Below are positions 1 to 11,034 of a stretch of DNA of 64,000 nucleotides, in pieces (position 1 is the first letter of the stretch; each line of letters begins with the position of its first letter). The stretch covers positions 19,331,001 through 19,395,000 of the forward strand of contig OZ005611.1 of the NCBI GenBank assembly GCA_963930655.1. The letters are read 5' to 3'. The DNA is from Myrica gale. Its lineage: Eukaryota > Streptophyta > Magnoliopsida > Fagales > Myricaceae. The translations under genes were made by a program, and so were the position numbers. Below the pieces are notes generated by a model. That model was not told the origin of the DNA. It did not search any database and saw only the letters and a program-made list of their open reading frames with translations.

Positions 1-704
1 CTGTGTAGTTGGAATATATGGTGTCACCGAGTCCTTTGTAAGCTATAAGAAAAGGAGTTTGAAAAAAGATATACTTTGTTGAGTGTCAAGAAGGAGAAAA
101 GGGGGGGGGGGTTATTTCCCTTCACATTATAGATGTAGAAGGTTTTTTTTTTCTTCGGTTCATGGAAAAAAATGAGCGCCAAGGAAGGGTCCTAAAATGG
201 AACCATTGTTGGGAAAATATTTGAAGTAAACTTTTTGCTGTTATAAAATGGATATTAGGTAGGGACATTTCTGTGAGTAACATCTGCTCATTGCTGAAGG
301 CCAAAACTGACCCAAATCGATATAGCATTAATCCAACGTTGCATGTGGAATAGTATCGGGAGCAGTGGTGAGAAATCTTCTATATATGTAACAGTTATTA
401 CAGGGGATGATAATCGTGTACAATTTAGCATTAGTTAATAGTATGGGAGGCTGCAATGAGATCTAGTCTTCTATAACTTTTCATGCTGCATTGGAATAAG
501 AAAAAAAATGTGATGGTTTTTGTTGGAGTGGTCCAATAGAACCTTTCACTTACCGACAGGCCTGTTGGAAGTGCAGGGTTGAGAAGTAAGAATCATTGGT
601 GTTTTCTTAGATATATAGAACTCATTGGCTGAGAAAAAAAAGATATATCGAACTTCATTGGAAACCGCAACAATATGTGATGATAGACTGGCTTGATTGC
701 TTTG

Positions 705-960
705 GAGCAGTTCTAAGTTTCAGGATGGAAATTATTGTTGGGCACTAAGAGGCAGAGTAAAGTTTTTATTTGTGAAGTACTTGGTGAGATAAGGACTATA
801 GTGTATATTTGTTGCATATCCTAATTGCTAGAGTTTTTGTCACACGTCTTTTCTCTGTTTTTGGCTTATGTGGGTTATGCATCAGATGGTTGTGGCAATG
901 TTGATTTGTTGGAGAGTGCATTTTGTCGGCATAGGGATAACATGATGTGGAATGCAATTT
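705..960 (+). pseudogene. Possible decayed N-terminal exon of the RING-H2 ligase
   Basis: By eye, nucleotides here resemble the N-terminal exon of At1g63170-type ligases. A stretch near 710-745 resembles codons for SPLNSGLWIS, and 865-960 can be aligned, with several small gaps, to codons for WIVGYASGCVATLPLLYWRFRHRN. In one frame VGYAS, then GC, then CRHRDN can be read. No open frame joins these pieces, and there are multiple stops and indels. If real, the 5' part of the ligase gene has eroded while its 3' exons stayed intact. Chance resemblance is not excluded. Confidence 0.33.
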
Positions 961-1266
961 CTAATGTCTAATGTAATGCTTTTGGAGTGTGACAAATGCT
1001 CAAAACTTTGGAGGCATCGAGCTGTAAATGGTTAAGCTAACAATGCTGTTCTTGAGATCACTTTGTTTTTGGATGGTGGTGTCTAGTAGCTTCTGTTTTT
1101 CTTCTCACAAACACTGATATTGATTGTGCTGGATCAGGCACTATGTCTCTTTTTGCACTAATTGACAAAGCTGCAATGTGTTGTTGGCATAGCATGCTAT
1201 AACTGTACTAGGGGCTGTATGAAAATAGTGGCTCCTCTTTTACTGATTTGACTTTGATTGACTCAG

Positions 1267-3656
1267 TGTGACTAAACGTTGTGAATCGGTGAATACAATG
1301 GCATCATTTCTCTGGTGGATAGTTGGCTTTTATTGGGTTGTCTCTGGTGGTGATGATCTGCTGCAAAATGCTCCACATTTGTATTGGTATGCTTCAACCA
1401 GATATCTGCGGAAATTACCTATGCTTATCATACTGTATAATATATAAACAATCTTCCTTTTAAATTTTATCTAGTTTATTAACGTTGCAATTTTTTGGAA
1501 TTTTAGGGATGAATCATTGGGTTGGTTCGATTTAATTTAGTTTACATTGTAATATGTTCTTTTATTCTTTTAAGAGAAAACACATTTAACCCCCTCAACT
1601 GATATCCCATTGGCGATGTGGCTATCAAATGACCAATTTTGGCAACTAGCCTCCTAAACTACAACCTCTTTTGCGAATTACACCCTTTGTTTAGGATCTG
1701 ACCATTAAGATGGACAGAAAAATATCTTCACATCAGATGTTAGACAAGGGTGAAAACTACAAATGAGGTGATAATGTTACTAAATAAATTGGAAGAACCT
1801 CAGCAACGGAAGAAGCGAAGAAAGTGACATAGTTTGGTGGTCGCATTGCAAATAGGGATTGAGATTGAGGGGCTTAAACCTTTTTTCCATTAACAACCAG
1901 GCACTCACAATGATACTTATCTCTAGGGTCTAGTGGTTCTTCAAGGTACGTTGAATTCCACAGGTGTATTATTGCAATAGAACCTAGTCCTTCTAAATAG
2001 ATTATAGACCCACTGTGTGCCCCCTCTCTCCCTCTCTCTACTTCTCTCAGAGGGATCTCTGATTCTGGACTTTTGCAGGTTGGCAGTCATTTTCCTGGCA
2101 TTTGATGTCTTCTTTGCTATCTTTTGCGTTGTTCTGGCATGTTTGATCGGTATTGCTCTCTGTTGCTGCTTGCCATGCATTATTGCAATTCTGTATGCTG
2201 TTGCAGGACAGGTTAGAAGAAAGAACTATTAACTGAATCAAATATCTGAAATGTATTCTTGCCACCGATTTGTGTTCTTGTTTCTCCTGTTGTGTCAATA
2301 GGAAGGAGCATCAGAAGCAGATCTTAGTATCCTCCCAAAATATATATTCCGAAAATTGGGCAATGAGGAAAAGCCTTGTGGGGGATCAGGATTGATGGTT
2401 CCAGTAGAAACAAGCAGTGAATACCTAGCAAATGAGCGAGTACTTCTACCTGAGGATGCGGTATTTTTTTTTATCTTTATCTTTATGCTTTGTAAGTGAT
2501 CTGGTATCACATTTGCTTTTCTGTGGAAATGCTAATGGTTTTCACAATTCATTACCTATGTTCTGGAATGTCGACTTTCTACACTTTTGATAAGAAGCTC
2601 TCTCCATTTTGGTCTAGAAGTGACCATAGTTTATATTCTTCTAGAGCTTCTGTTGGATATTTATGTAAATATGTCTAAGCTTATTCACATGCATCTGCAC
2701 TGAGGTGCACAGTTAATGGAAGTTGAATGCTGAAAGATTTAAACAGGGAGCAATCTAGGTGGGGGCCAGGGGACCCTCCCCTTCCTACCCCATAAGGTTT
2801 TTGTGGAAGAAAGAAAACTAGGAGCTTTTTGATCATTTTATTCCTAGACTAAGAAACAGAAACTTAAATGGCATTTTGGTCATTTTACCTCTAAAATTTT
2901 GGCATAACATTATCTTTGAGTTCTTTTTTTTTCTAAATAATTTTTTAAATGGTCCCCACTGCTTCTACCGGGTGCGTGGGCAACGTAGGTGGGAAGTATA
3001 AGCATAGCTTCATTCCTAAATGTGAGTGCACTGTTGTTGAGGGAGGTTTTTTCTTTTCATTCCTAAAATTGACATTCTAAAGTACAAGTTGACTCCAGAA
3101 ATTTGTAGCATGATCTCGTGAGGGTTGAGTGATTAGAGATTCTTAATTCTGGAGAGGAGTTCTTATGTTTTTAGAAGCACTTCATGAGACCTCTATTGAG
3201 ACAGTCACAGCTGTACTGAGCTGCATGAAGCAAAGGAGCATGGTAGGACTGCATATTAGTCATGTACTCCGAATCCCCATTTTGTGCCAATTATGGTTAC
3301 AAATTGGCTGGTTAGCAACTTCCAACAGTCTCAGCTTATATTAAAGTTGTAGAAATAACTTCCATGACCTGCGGATAAACTGGATCTGCTAGATAACATC
3401 TATTTTTTAAAAAACAATTGCTGAGGCATGTACATTTATTCTATAGAATGATTTACGTTCTCTTACGATTTACTCTGGACGTTCTCTTCTCCAGGAATGC
3501 TGCATATGTCTTAGCTCATATGAGGATGGAGCAGAGCTCCATGCTCTTCCCTGCAGCCATCATTTCCATTGTACATGCATTGTAAAATGGCTCAAGATGA
3601 ATGCAACATGTCCACTCTGCAAGTACAACATTCTCAAGGGGAATGAGTCGGTATGA
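1267..3656 (+). CDS. RING-H2 E3 ubiquitin ligase, membrane type (At1g63170/At1g12760-like), 5' partial
   Basis: Four exons join in frame: 1267-1386, 2079-2211, 2302-2460 and 3495-3656 (stop TGA 3654-3656), giving about 190 C-terminal residues. Exons 1-2 encode hydrophobic helices (WWIVGFYWV, then a long Ile/Leu/Cys-rich stretch ending [16 protein letters not shown]). The last exon encodes a RING-H2 finger with spacing C-x2-C-x14-C-x-H-x2-H-x2-C-x10-C-x2-C and ends in NILKGNESV. This architecture matches the Arabidopsis At1g63170/At1g12760 ligases, which are about 380-410 residues, so roughly half is missing. RING-H2 proteins bring an E2 to a substrate; the helices suggest anchoring in an endomembrane. 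All visible splice sites are GT-AG and the frame is intact. The N-terminal exon is either upstream of the window or decayed (see 705-960), so the locus may be a live gene or a 5'-eroded copy. Confidence 0.82.
1575..1885. repeat. MULE-like MITE remnant in RING-gene intron
   Basis: The left end (around CCCCCTCAACTGAT) and the right end (TTGAGGGGCTTAAACC) are approximately inverted, a pattern typical of short non-autonomous Mutator-like elements in eudicots. The arms are diverged and no target-site duplication was identified. It lies between two coding exons of the RING gene. Confidence 0.3.
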
Positions 3657-6125
3657 AGGAAAGATACCCCAAGTGTCTGGGTTCAGCTGTTCACAATTTG
3701 TTCAGCAGTTTGTACAGTAAATTGAGGCAGAAAGGAGAAAGCTTTTTCAAAATATATTGACAGCACAGTGAGTTACAGCAACTTGTTAATCGAGCCTCAT
3801 TTTGTCTGTTTTATGGACATCCGGAGTTTCCTTTATTCTTCTTACCTCTGTGGGTTTTTTCTTCTGCTTGCCCAAAATGGCGGAATCGGTGCTTAACTTT
3901 ATTTGTTTATGGTCTTGTGGTAGAAAGAAAAATGATCCGTTTACATATATTGTATTCGTACTAATATTGATTGGGAATCATATGCCATGTGCCTCTGTGA
4001 TCTTGTCAATTTGATAGGGAACTGGTTTCTGTAACTTGGTTTTGTCCCAAAACCCAGTCATTTATTGGAATGTCAGATTATACCCTCTATGTAATCTTTT
4101 TTTCGAAAATAACGTGGAATGTGCTTAAATGAGAAAAGGATTAACTATTGCGAAATTCCGAGGGATAGCAAGTGTTCTTATTACGGAGAATGTTATGCTG
4201 CCTCTTTCTTTTTAGCCATTTTTTCTTATTTCTAACAGCACATAGCTGTGATAACTTGTCAAGTCTTTGAACTTAATAAAACTGGAAGGAAGAAGAGGTA
4301 GTGCCAATTGTGTCGCTTCTGAGACTGAACAAGCCGAACTGAGCATGTTTTGTTTGAGTTTCGGTTGTTAAGAGTTAGAATCCAGCTTGTGCTGAGTTGA
4401 AGTTTGACCCAATTATGTGTAATATTTTGATGCTGAGATCGGGGAGTTTCTTTTGTGCTGAGGCTTGTTTGCAAAAAATGAAATTACACCATCATGCAAA
4501 ATTCTGGTTAAGTGATAAGAGTTATTTTAGTTTTTTTTTTTTGGTAAAAGTTGTAGCAAATATGAAAAAAGAAGATATTTTTTTAGGGTAAGTGATCGAA
4601 GTTATTTTAAATCATGATAAGTATCGTTTTTAAAAGATTAGGTAAATGGTTGAAGATACATTGCCATAATGTTGAAAAGAAGTGCAAAAACTTTGGAGAT
4701 TGAACCAGAAATTGATGAGCTGAAGGTATAAGATGAGTTTTTGGATTTAAAAATTGGTGATAGTAGGATTGATGAAGATAGGGGTGATGGTTTTCTTGGT
4801 ACTTTTGGGTTTGGGTTTGGAACTCTTTGGGAGACGAGAGATGTTGTTGTGAATTAATAACGTATTTAAAGAAGACAATTAGGGTTGTCTGGCAGCTGGG
4901 TTAAAAAAGAATAGGTGTCACGTCACGTGTTTCTTTTTTAAAACAAACAAAAGTCTCCTATTTAAAGAAGAACAAAAGCCCCCAAGGGCGATAGCGCAAT
5001 AATTGAATCTCATGCTACTCGAGTTGCGGGGCCAGATTATGATTCCTAGGTTTATGGTAAAGATACTCTTTTTCCTCTTCTAAAGCATCGAATCCTAATT
5101 AATATGATTTCTAGGTTTAAACATCGCATTAAGGACCACAAATAAAAGAACAAGAAAGTTAATAACTAATACAAACAAAACACTCAATTAAGCATATAAC
5201 CCTGCAGTCAGGGCAGGGGTATTACATGGTGAGCCAGAGCTCTGAATGCACGCGCATCTTTGGCGGCGGGTGGGACTCATGAACCACGGAGAAGGTAGTC
5301 AGGGCATATGGATTATGGAGGATGCACATAAGAGGGCGAGGCACGAGTGGTGATGGCCATGAGAACAGTATTCTGACTTTCAAAATCCAACAAAAATAAA
5401 CACCTTTTTGTTCGCAGATGCCAGATGATTTACTACTTGTTCGAGTACACGTCAAAACTCATCTATTTTACACACCTATATTTATATATATCACGAGATC
5501 CATCTTAGCCACGTCATTTCCACGTGAACAAATTCCACATATGACAAACAAAACCAAAAAATTAAAAAAATGTGAAGAAATAAAGCTAGAAAAGAAAAAG
5601 GGAAAAAACGGTAGTGAAGGAGGGTCTCCGTTTCTTAGCCAGGCCCCCACCCGTGCCAAGCTAGAGGGCTCTACCCTGCGAAGGGGTGGATTGCAACCTC
5701 CACTCTTTTGTGGGTTGAATTTTTTTTTACAAGTCTTTTGTGGATAATTTAGTAAAAAAGCCAATTAACAATGAGATGGAAGACACGACTCAATGATTCA
5801 TAGATTATATTGGATAGATCAAAGCTATAATGTCCGTTAAACATTTTGACCGTGGACTAAGATCGATCAAGATAGTAACATCAATTTTGGACGGTTTATA
5901 AAGTTAAGACGGCCATATATCTAAAGAGGAGAAGAATTAAATGACATGCTACAATACTTACAGCGAAATTGCTGGTAACGTTGAATATCAAGACATACAC
6001 AGGTTCCGAACATCTGCTCCTAATAAGTCAAGATCCTTCGCAAATGCAAGTTCAAGCAGTAGGGTTAGTCTTCTGAATTACGAAGTACAGCTGTTTTGGA
6101 CAAGTGCAGGAAACATGCTAAGCAT
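3657..6125. other. Intergenic; 3' UTR of RING gene then no gene recognised
   Basis: The first few hundred bases are probably the RING-gene 3' UTR. The rest is AT-rich with short open frames only. None of the frames at 3802-4014, 5418-5747 or 5941-6129 resembles a known family on either strand, and no RNA gene was seen. Confidence 0.5.
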
Positions 6126-7584
6126 TTAAATCTCTGCTAGTAGCCGGCGTACCAAATCCAGATACAGTGCATGGCCACCCTGCATCACATGCATATCTTG
6201 ATTGAATGTCTTCTAATTATGGTGTCAATGCAAACTTGAGAGCAGATCAAATTTAGCACAGATTTCACAAATTCGAATCTTCTTTCGCAGCAGATTTGAG
6301 ATAATACAGAAATTTTATACATGAAACAGAGTACGGAAGCTTGTGGAGTTATTAAAATAAAACTATAAAATTTGCTAGGTTAATGAAGGCTTACAACCAG
6401 GGCATTACAATGAGGAGATAACAAATCTTACTTGCAAGCTAGAGACTGAAAACAATGGGGAATTCTAGTTTTTTCAACTGCAAACAATCGGGGTCAGAAT
6501 GTTTTAGGTCTGCCACCAATGGCAGTTAGATGAACTTCTTAAGTTATTAATTTTTTTTTTTTAAAAAAAACACCATACTAATGTGAACAGGGGAAACATA
6601 CACGAGAATTAGTTATATCCTTGCCTGCACAATTTGAATCTGGTATGAGTCTCAGTTCTCATGCTGAAGTGCAAAGGATATTATATTCAAATTTGACAGA
6701 AGTAAAACACGAACAAATTGTAAAAGCCAAAACAGGAAAGAAAGATTTAGCAAAGAATACATGCCTTGTATGCCATTATATGTGCCACGGGAAGCCCTTG
6801 ACTGCCAGACTGCGCAAGAAGGGAAAGGTCTCCAATAAGATCGAAGACTTTATGGCGACAAGGTTCATCAGGGAAACGCAGTGGGGGGTTCAACCAATCT
6901 TTGATGGCACTGCACAAGAAAATTAGGATTATGTAATGAAAATTGGAGGAAAGACCAACTAATTTTCTGAGGTCTGTGCAGCTATGTAAAATATCTCCTA
7001 TCCAAAATTCAACCTAACAGATTTCCTAAACACTCGATTTGGGTGAGGTGGGGGGGCTTGCCCTCTCCTCTTAACTCACATAAAACATAATCCAAGAGAA
7101 ACCATTGTAATATTTTCCAATGCCGTGATCTATAGCAGATTCTCCTGTTCAGTTCAATACTATAGCATGCTGCCGCCACCTATCAAGTTTTGGCAAGGAA
7201 AATATAAGGATATTTCCAAAACCACTGAGAACGAGCCCTTTACATTTAGCAAATATAGATCCTAATACTGACAACCATAGTTGCCTTTCTAGGGACAGAG
7301 CTTTGGAGTCAGCAAGTTTGAAAAAAGGTTTTCAAAAGTAAACAGTTCAGAATGGAGAATAAAATACCCACTGTGCGATTTGCAGTCCGTTTAAAATGAA
7401 ATTGAAGGGGATAATTGTAATTTATGGCGGGTAAACGTACGTTACACACAAAATATGTTGGGTATTGTCCAGTGTAGGTCAAAGAATGGCCATCGCTCAA
7501 ACAAGAATGATGCATGTATCTACAAACAATAGCGTTTTTTACTGAGCCCCCTTTTGTGAGTCCGGCATTGCGCATTTGCTCTAC
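6126..7584 (-). pseudogene. LPXC: LpxC-like UDP-3-O-acyl-N-acetylglucosamine deacetylase, C-terminal exons only
   Basis: Three minus-strand exons encode the C-terminus of plant LpxC, a zinc deacetylase of mitochondrial lipid-A-type synthesis. Exon 7584-7520 reads VEQMRNAGLTKGGSVKNAIVC. Exon 6909-6762 reads [20 protein letters not shown] and continues to [11 protein letters not shown]. Exon 6179-6126 reads GGHALYLDLVRRLLAEI and then stops. The zinc-ligand region (HK-x-x-D, which carries the His and the first Asp) and the GGHAL histidine are conserved. Two splice sites look broken: the donor after 7520 reads AT instead of GT, and the donor after 6762 carries an extra T before GTATTC. No upstream exons were recognised between 7585 and 9460. 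I infer a 5'-truncated pseudogene; a live gene with unusual splicing is less likely. Confidence 0.66.
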
Positions 7585-7882
7585 CTGCAAGGCTTTTCCA
7601 GTATCAATGCTAGCAGTAGCAGCATAAGACTAAGTTTACAAAAGTTGCCACAATTTGGTTTAGACATATTATAGCAAATGTCAAAGTCATTGGTTTGCTA
7701 ATGATTTGATGTCATTACCCAATAGGGCACCATATAGCCTGGTTTAAACAATTAAAAACGTTTTTCTAATTTGATAAGACCAGAAGCACTTTGTTCATAT
7801 TATACTCTGCAGTTAGATATTCTCCCAACAACGTGTTGACCACTTTGTTATAGGGGATATTTGAAGTTAAGGTTGAACCATA

Positions 7883-8069
7883 AGGGTGCGTTTGTGTACC
7901 AAAATTTTACCCCCTCTAAAATTTTAACACAATTAAATATTACAATATAATCTCTCTCTTTCCATCAAATCATTACTATTTACTACAAAAAAATATAAAA
8001 AATTATCTCTCTTTACTTTTTCACTAAACCCAATACCTAAAATTTTACAACACAAACCCAACCTTAAAA
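7883..8069. repeat. hAT-like MITE, 'GGGTGCGTTTGTGT' family, copy 1
   Basis: The terminal repeats are GGGTGCGTTTGTGT on the left and ACACAAACCCAACC on the right. The interior is AT-rich and non-coding, with the family hallmarks AAAATTTTA, TCTCTCT and CATCAAATCATTACT. Related copies occur at 13562, 14064, 14276, 47078 and 63130. Confidence 0.6.
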
Positions 8070-9460
8070 ATAATCACTTGTTTCATCGTAACATATTCCT
8101 CTTGTTTGATTCTTCTAAAACAAGATTGAAAGATAGGACATAGATTATGTTGCTTGACAGATTTGGATGTAGCAGACAGAGTAGATTGCTCAAGAAACAA
8201 ATACCACAGCGTTCACGTCTTGTCCTTCTTGAACAAAATACCAGGCACTGGCAATGACAGCTGATTGTCAACGAGATCTTAATTTGAGGAAAAGATGGCT
8301 TATTACAAGATACCTCGGGCCAAATAACTCTCTCATGCATTCGTGCCTTATAAGATTTAGCCATATCTCTATCAAAAGGATCCGCAACATTGCAAACTCC
8401 TTTTTGTTTTGTTATAAAGTATTGCAAACAGTATATGATCTTTAGTTTTAGTTTTAGTTTTAGTTATATATATAAAGGCCACATTACGAAATACAACTAT
8501 AGCCTTGGAGTTCACCGCATCACTGTGCTTATCTAATTTAACTTCAGCACGCTTTTTATTTTTAAGTTAGAACTCGTCTTTACATTAATTCCAATTTACA
8601 AATCAATATTGATTTGTCCCATTATTGACTCTAATGTGGCCTGCTATATGCTTATTAATTGAGAGCAAAACCCTAATTTCCACAAGCTTAAAATTTCTAT
8701 TGTCAATAAGGATCAATTTTCTAAAATAGGACCAAGATTGTTTCTATGACTGAATCAGAGCAACACCGTAATGTTTTGACTAAAAAGCAAATAAAGATAA
8801 CACTATCAATTGGGGGATTCAGCCATATAAGGATGGGTCACCCTATATGGCTCTTCATTGCCGTCCATGGTGGCCGCTGCTGCCGAGCTCCACCACCTTT
8901 TAGGGTGGTGACACCATTTGGTTCCTTGTGACCTCCCGAATATTTTGGAACTGGTCTGTTACCATGTACCATTCTGTTTGGCACTAATCTAACCACTAGC
9001 ACTATCGTTCATTAGACTGAATCTTTTACTTGTGTTGTAGTTTTTTCATTCCTTATCCATTCTACAAAAATAACAATCAAAGGCTGTTGATTCACTCTCA
9101 TTGAATCTCGTGGTATTTTCCCTTTTTAGCATATGATCATCTGGAATGAAATCCAAACTACTATGTCTAATATGCTCTGTTTAGCCTTTTCTTTTTCGAT
9201 TTCACAACATCCTATATCATTTTGCCTAAAAGAACACTTGAATTTCATCGGGGGTTGTAACTGATGTTGATAATTACAAAGTTGAGGAGCAGTGAGCTCG
9301 TATCGAGAAGAAAGAAATTAAACATCTTTAAGAAGTAATTTAGGAATTGAGGCATTTGATAAGCACATACCTATATCCTCAGCCAGCCACCCCTGTTATT
9401 CTTCTGCAGTTTATTCCATTGCTCTAAAATTATGTAGTATAGCTAGTAGCTTGTTGTTTC
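8070..9460. other. Intergenic, no gene recognised
   Basis: This is AT-rich DNA with short frames only. A minus-strand frame at 8083-8427 (114 codons) contains MAKSYKARMHERVIWPE, which looks protein-like but was not recognised. A short TTTTAG repeat lies at about 8443-8465, followed by an AT repeat. Confidence 0.4.
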
Positions 9461-10653
9461 TGTTAGAGATAAAATCATAATCAAATCTTAAAGATTTGAT
9501 ATGATATTATAGTTATCACAATATCAAATTTTTGATATTGTTATGAAGATTCAAATTCAAATTCAAATGTAGAGATTCAAATTTAAATATAGGATATTTT
9601 CCTATTATGCTTTGTATTATCTCTATAAATAGAAATCTTTAATTGTAATCTGTATGGACTCATAATACAAAATACAGTCATAGAGGGCTTTCACAGTGAA
9701 TGTAGGTCTTCTAGACCGAACCACTTAAAATCTCTTGTCTCTTGTTATTATTTCTATTCCCTCTTCATTTTCACCTTTTTCTTCTTGATATCAGACGAAC
9801 AAAATTTTGCATCCTTAAAAGTTGGTGAATTTCACCTCCGCTGTACTTACAGCAAATCTCCGTTGAGAGAAAAAAAAAGGTGAGTGAAAGAGAGAGAAAA
9901 AAGACAGAGCAGAGATATGTTTGACAAGGGTCGTGTGCCTATGATTTCAAGGTCTGATCACTTTCAGCCTATTCAAAGTCGTGTGCCTATGATATGATTT
10001 CAAGGTTCGATCAAATAAAAAAAATATATGTTCATCAAATGAGCAAAGATCAGTGAGGGAGCAAGAGAGAAAAAAGACAGTAGAGATATGTTTGGGAAGG
10101 GTCGTGTGCCTATGATTTCAAGGTCCGATCACTTTCAGCTTATTCAAGGCCGTGTGCCTATGATATGATTTCAAGGTCCGATCAAATAAAAAAAAATATA
10201 TATGTTCATCAAATGAGCAAAGATCAGCAAGGGAGCAAGGATCTATAACTTCAAGGTCCAATCACCTTCAGATCTCGTTTTTCAACCACAAGATTTCAGA
10301 TTTCTCCATCTTGTGTTTGAGGGAGGATGTTAGAGTTAATATCATAATCAAATCTTAAAGATTTGATTATGATATTATAGTTATCACAATATCAAATTTT
10401 TGATATTGTTATGAAGATTCAAATTCAAATTCAAATGTAGAGATTCAAATTTAAATATAGGATATTCTCATATTATGCTTTGTATTATCTCTATAAATAG
10501 ATATCTTCAATTGTAATCTGTATGGACTCATAATACAAAATACAGTCATAGAGGGCTTTCACAGTGGATGTAGGTCTTCTAGACCGAACCACTTAAAATC
10601 TCTTATCTCTTGTTATTATTTCTCTCCCCTCTTCATTTTCACCTTTTTCTTCT
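9461..10653 (+). mobile_element. TRIM (short non-autonomous LTR retrotransposon)
   Basis: Near-identical direct repeats 9461-9785 and 10328-10653 (about 325 bp, both beginning TGTTAGAG) flank a 542-bp interior with no coding capacity. Directly after the left LTR, 9786-9795 reads TGATATCAGA, one mismatch from the initiator-tRNA-Met primer-binding site. Before the right LTR lies a purine tract (TGAGGGAGGA, 10318-10327). The 5-bp GTTTC occurs immediately before (9456-9460) and after (10654-10658) the element. These features establish a complete insertion in plus orientation. Each LTR contains a promoter-like TCTATAAATAGA box. The element depends on another element's proteins. Confidence 0.9.
9889..10240 (+). 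repeat. Nested tandem repeat inside the TRIM
   Basis: Two units of about 171-174 bp lie in tandem; the anchor GGGTCGTGTGCC is at 9928 and 10099, and GAGCAAAGATCAG is at 10041 and 10215. Each unit holds two shorter copies of GTGTGCCTATGAT followed by TTTCAAGGT, so the motif appears four times. No frame crosses the units. Confidence 0.8.
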
Positions 10654-11034
10654 GTTTCATACCTTTCTTTTATGCAGTTCATTCGAGAGCTTCAAAATTA
10701 GATAAGCACTTGTTGGAGTGTCTTTTGGCTTTGGTGGGCAACCTGCTCTACTGCAGGTGTCTTTTGTGCAAGCTTGTTGATCATTACACTGAAATTTAGG
10801 AAGTCGAGGGCTTTTATAAAAATTGATGGAGTACCTTGAACTTTTTGTCTCAAATGAATTCTCACATGAACTTGGATACTATGGAATCCTATTGCACTCT
10901 CTACCTGACCTGATATGTGCTCTTGGTACCACTGTTTGATGTGAGATTATAACCGAATGATTACTGGAAGAAATTTGTTGTTTTTCTATTTGTGTATCTA
11001 TTTTCTAGGTGATAATGTTTCATATACCTTTTAA

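Noticed and set aside
4980..5060. GC-richer patch near GGGCGATAGCG considered as a tRNA
   Set aside because: No cloverleaf, T-loop or anticodon arm could be assembled.
5418..5764. Overlapping frames on both strands (109 and 98 codons)
   Set aside because: Low-complexity Lys/Phe-rich translations with no family resemblance; likely chance in repeat-like sequence.
6621..6926. Plus-strand 101-codon frame
   Set aside because: It is the antisense shadow of the LpxC exon at 6762-6909.
8083..8427. Minus-strand 114-codon frame with MAKSYKARMHERVIWPE, considered as an upstream LpxC exon
   Set aside because: A partial resemblance (PQIKISL) to the LpxC PQIRITYGI segment did not extend, and no splice sites fit.
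8443..8465. TTTTAG tandem motif resembling a telomere-like repeat
   Set aside because: The plant telomere unit is TTTAGGG; this is a short AT-rich microsatellite.
8780..8935. GC-rich palindromic patch (CCACCACC...GGTGGTG)
   Set aside because: A small imperfect hairpin only; no second element end or duplication was found.
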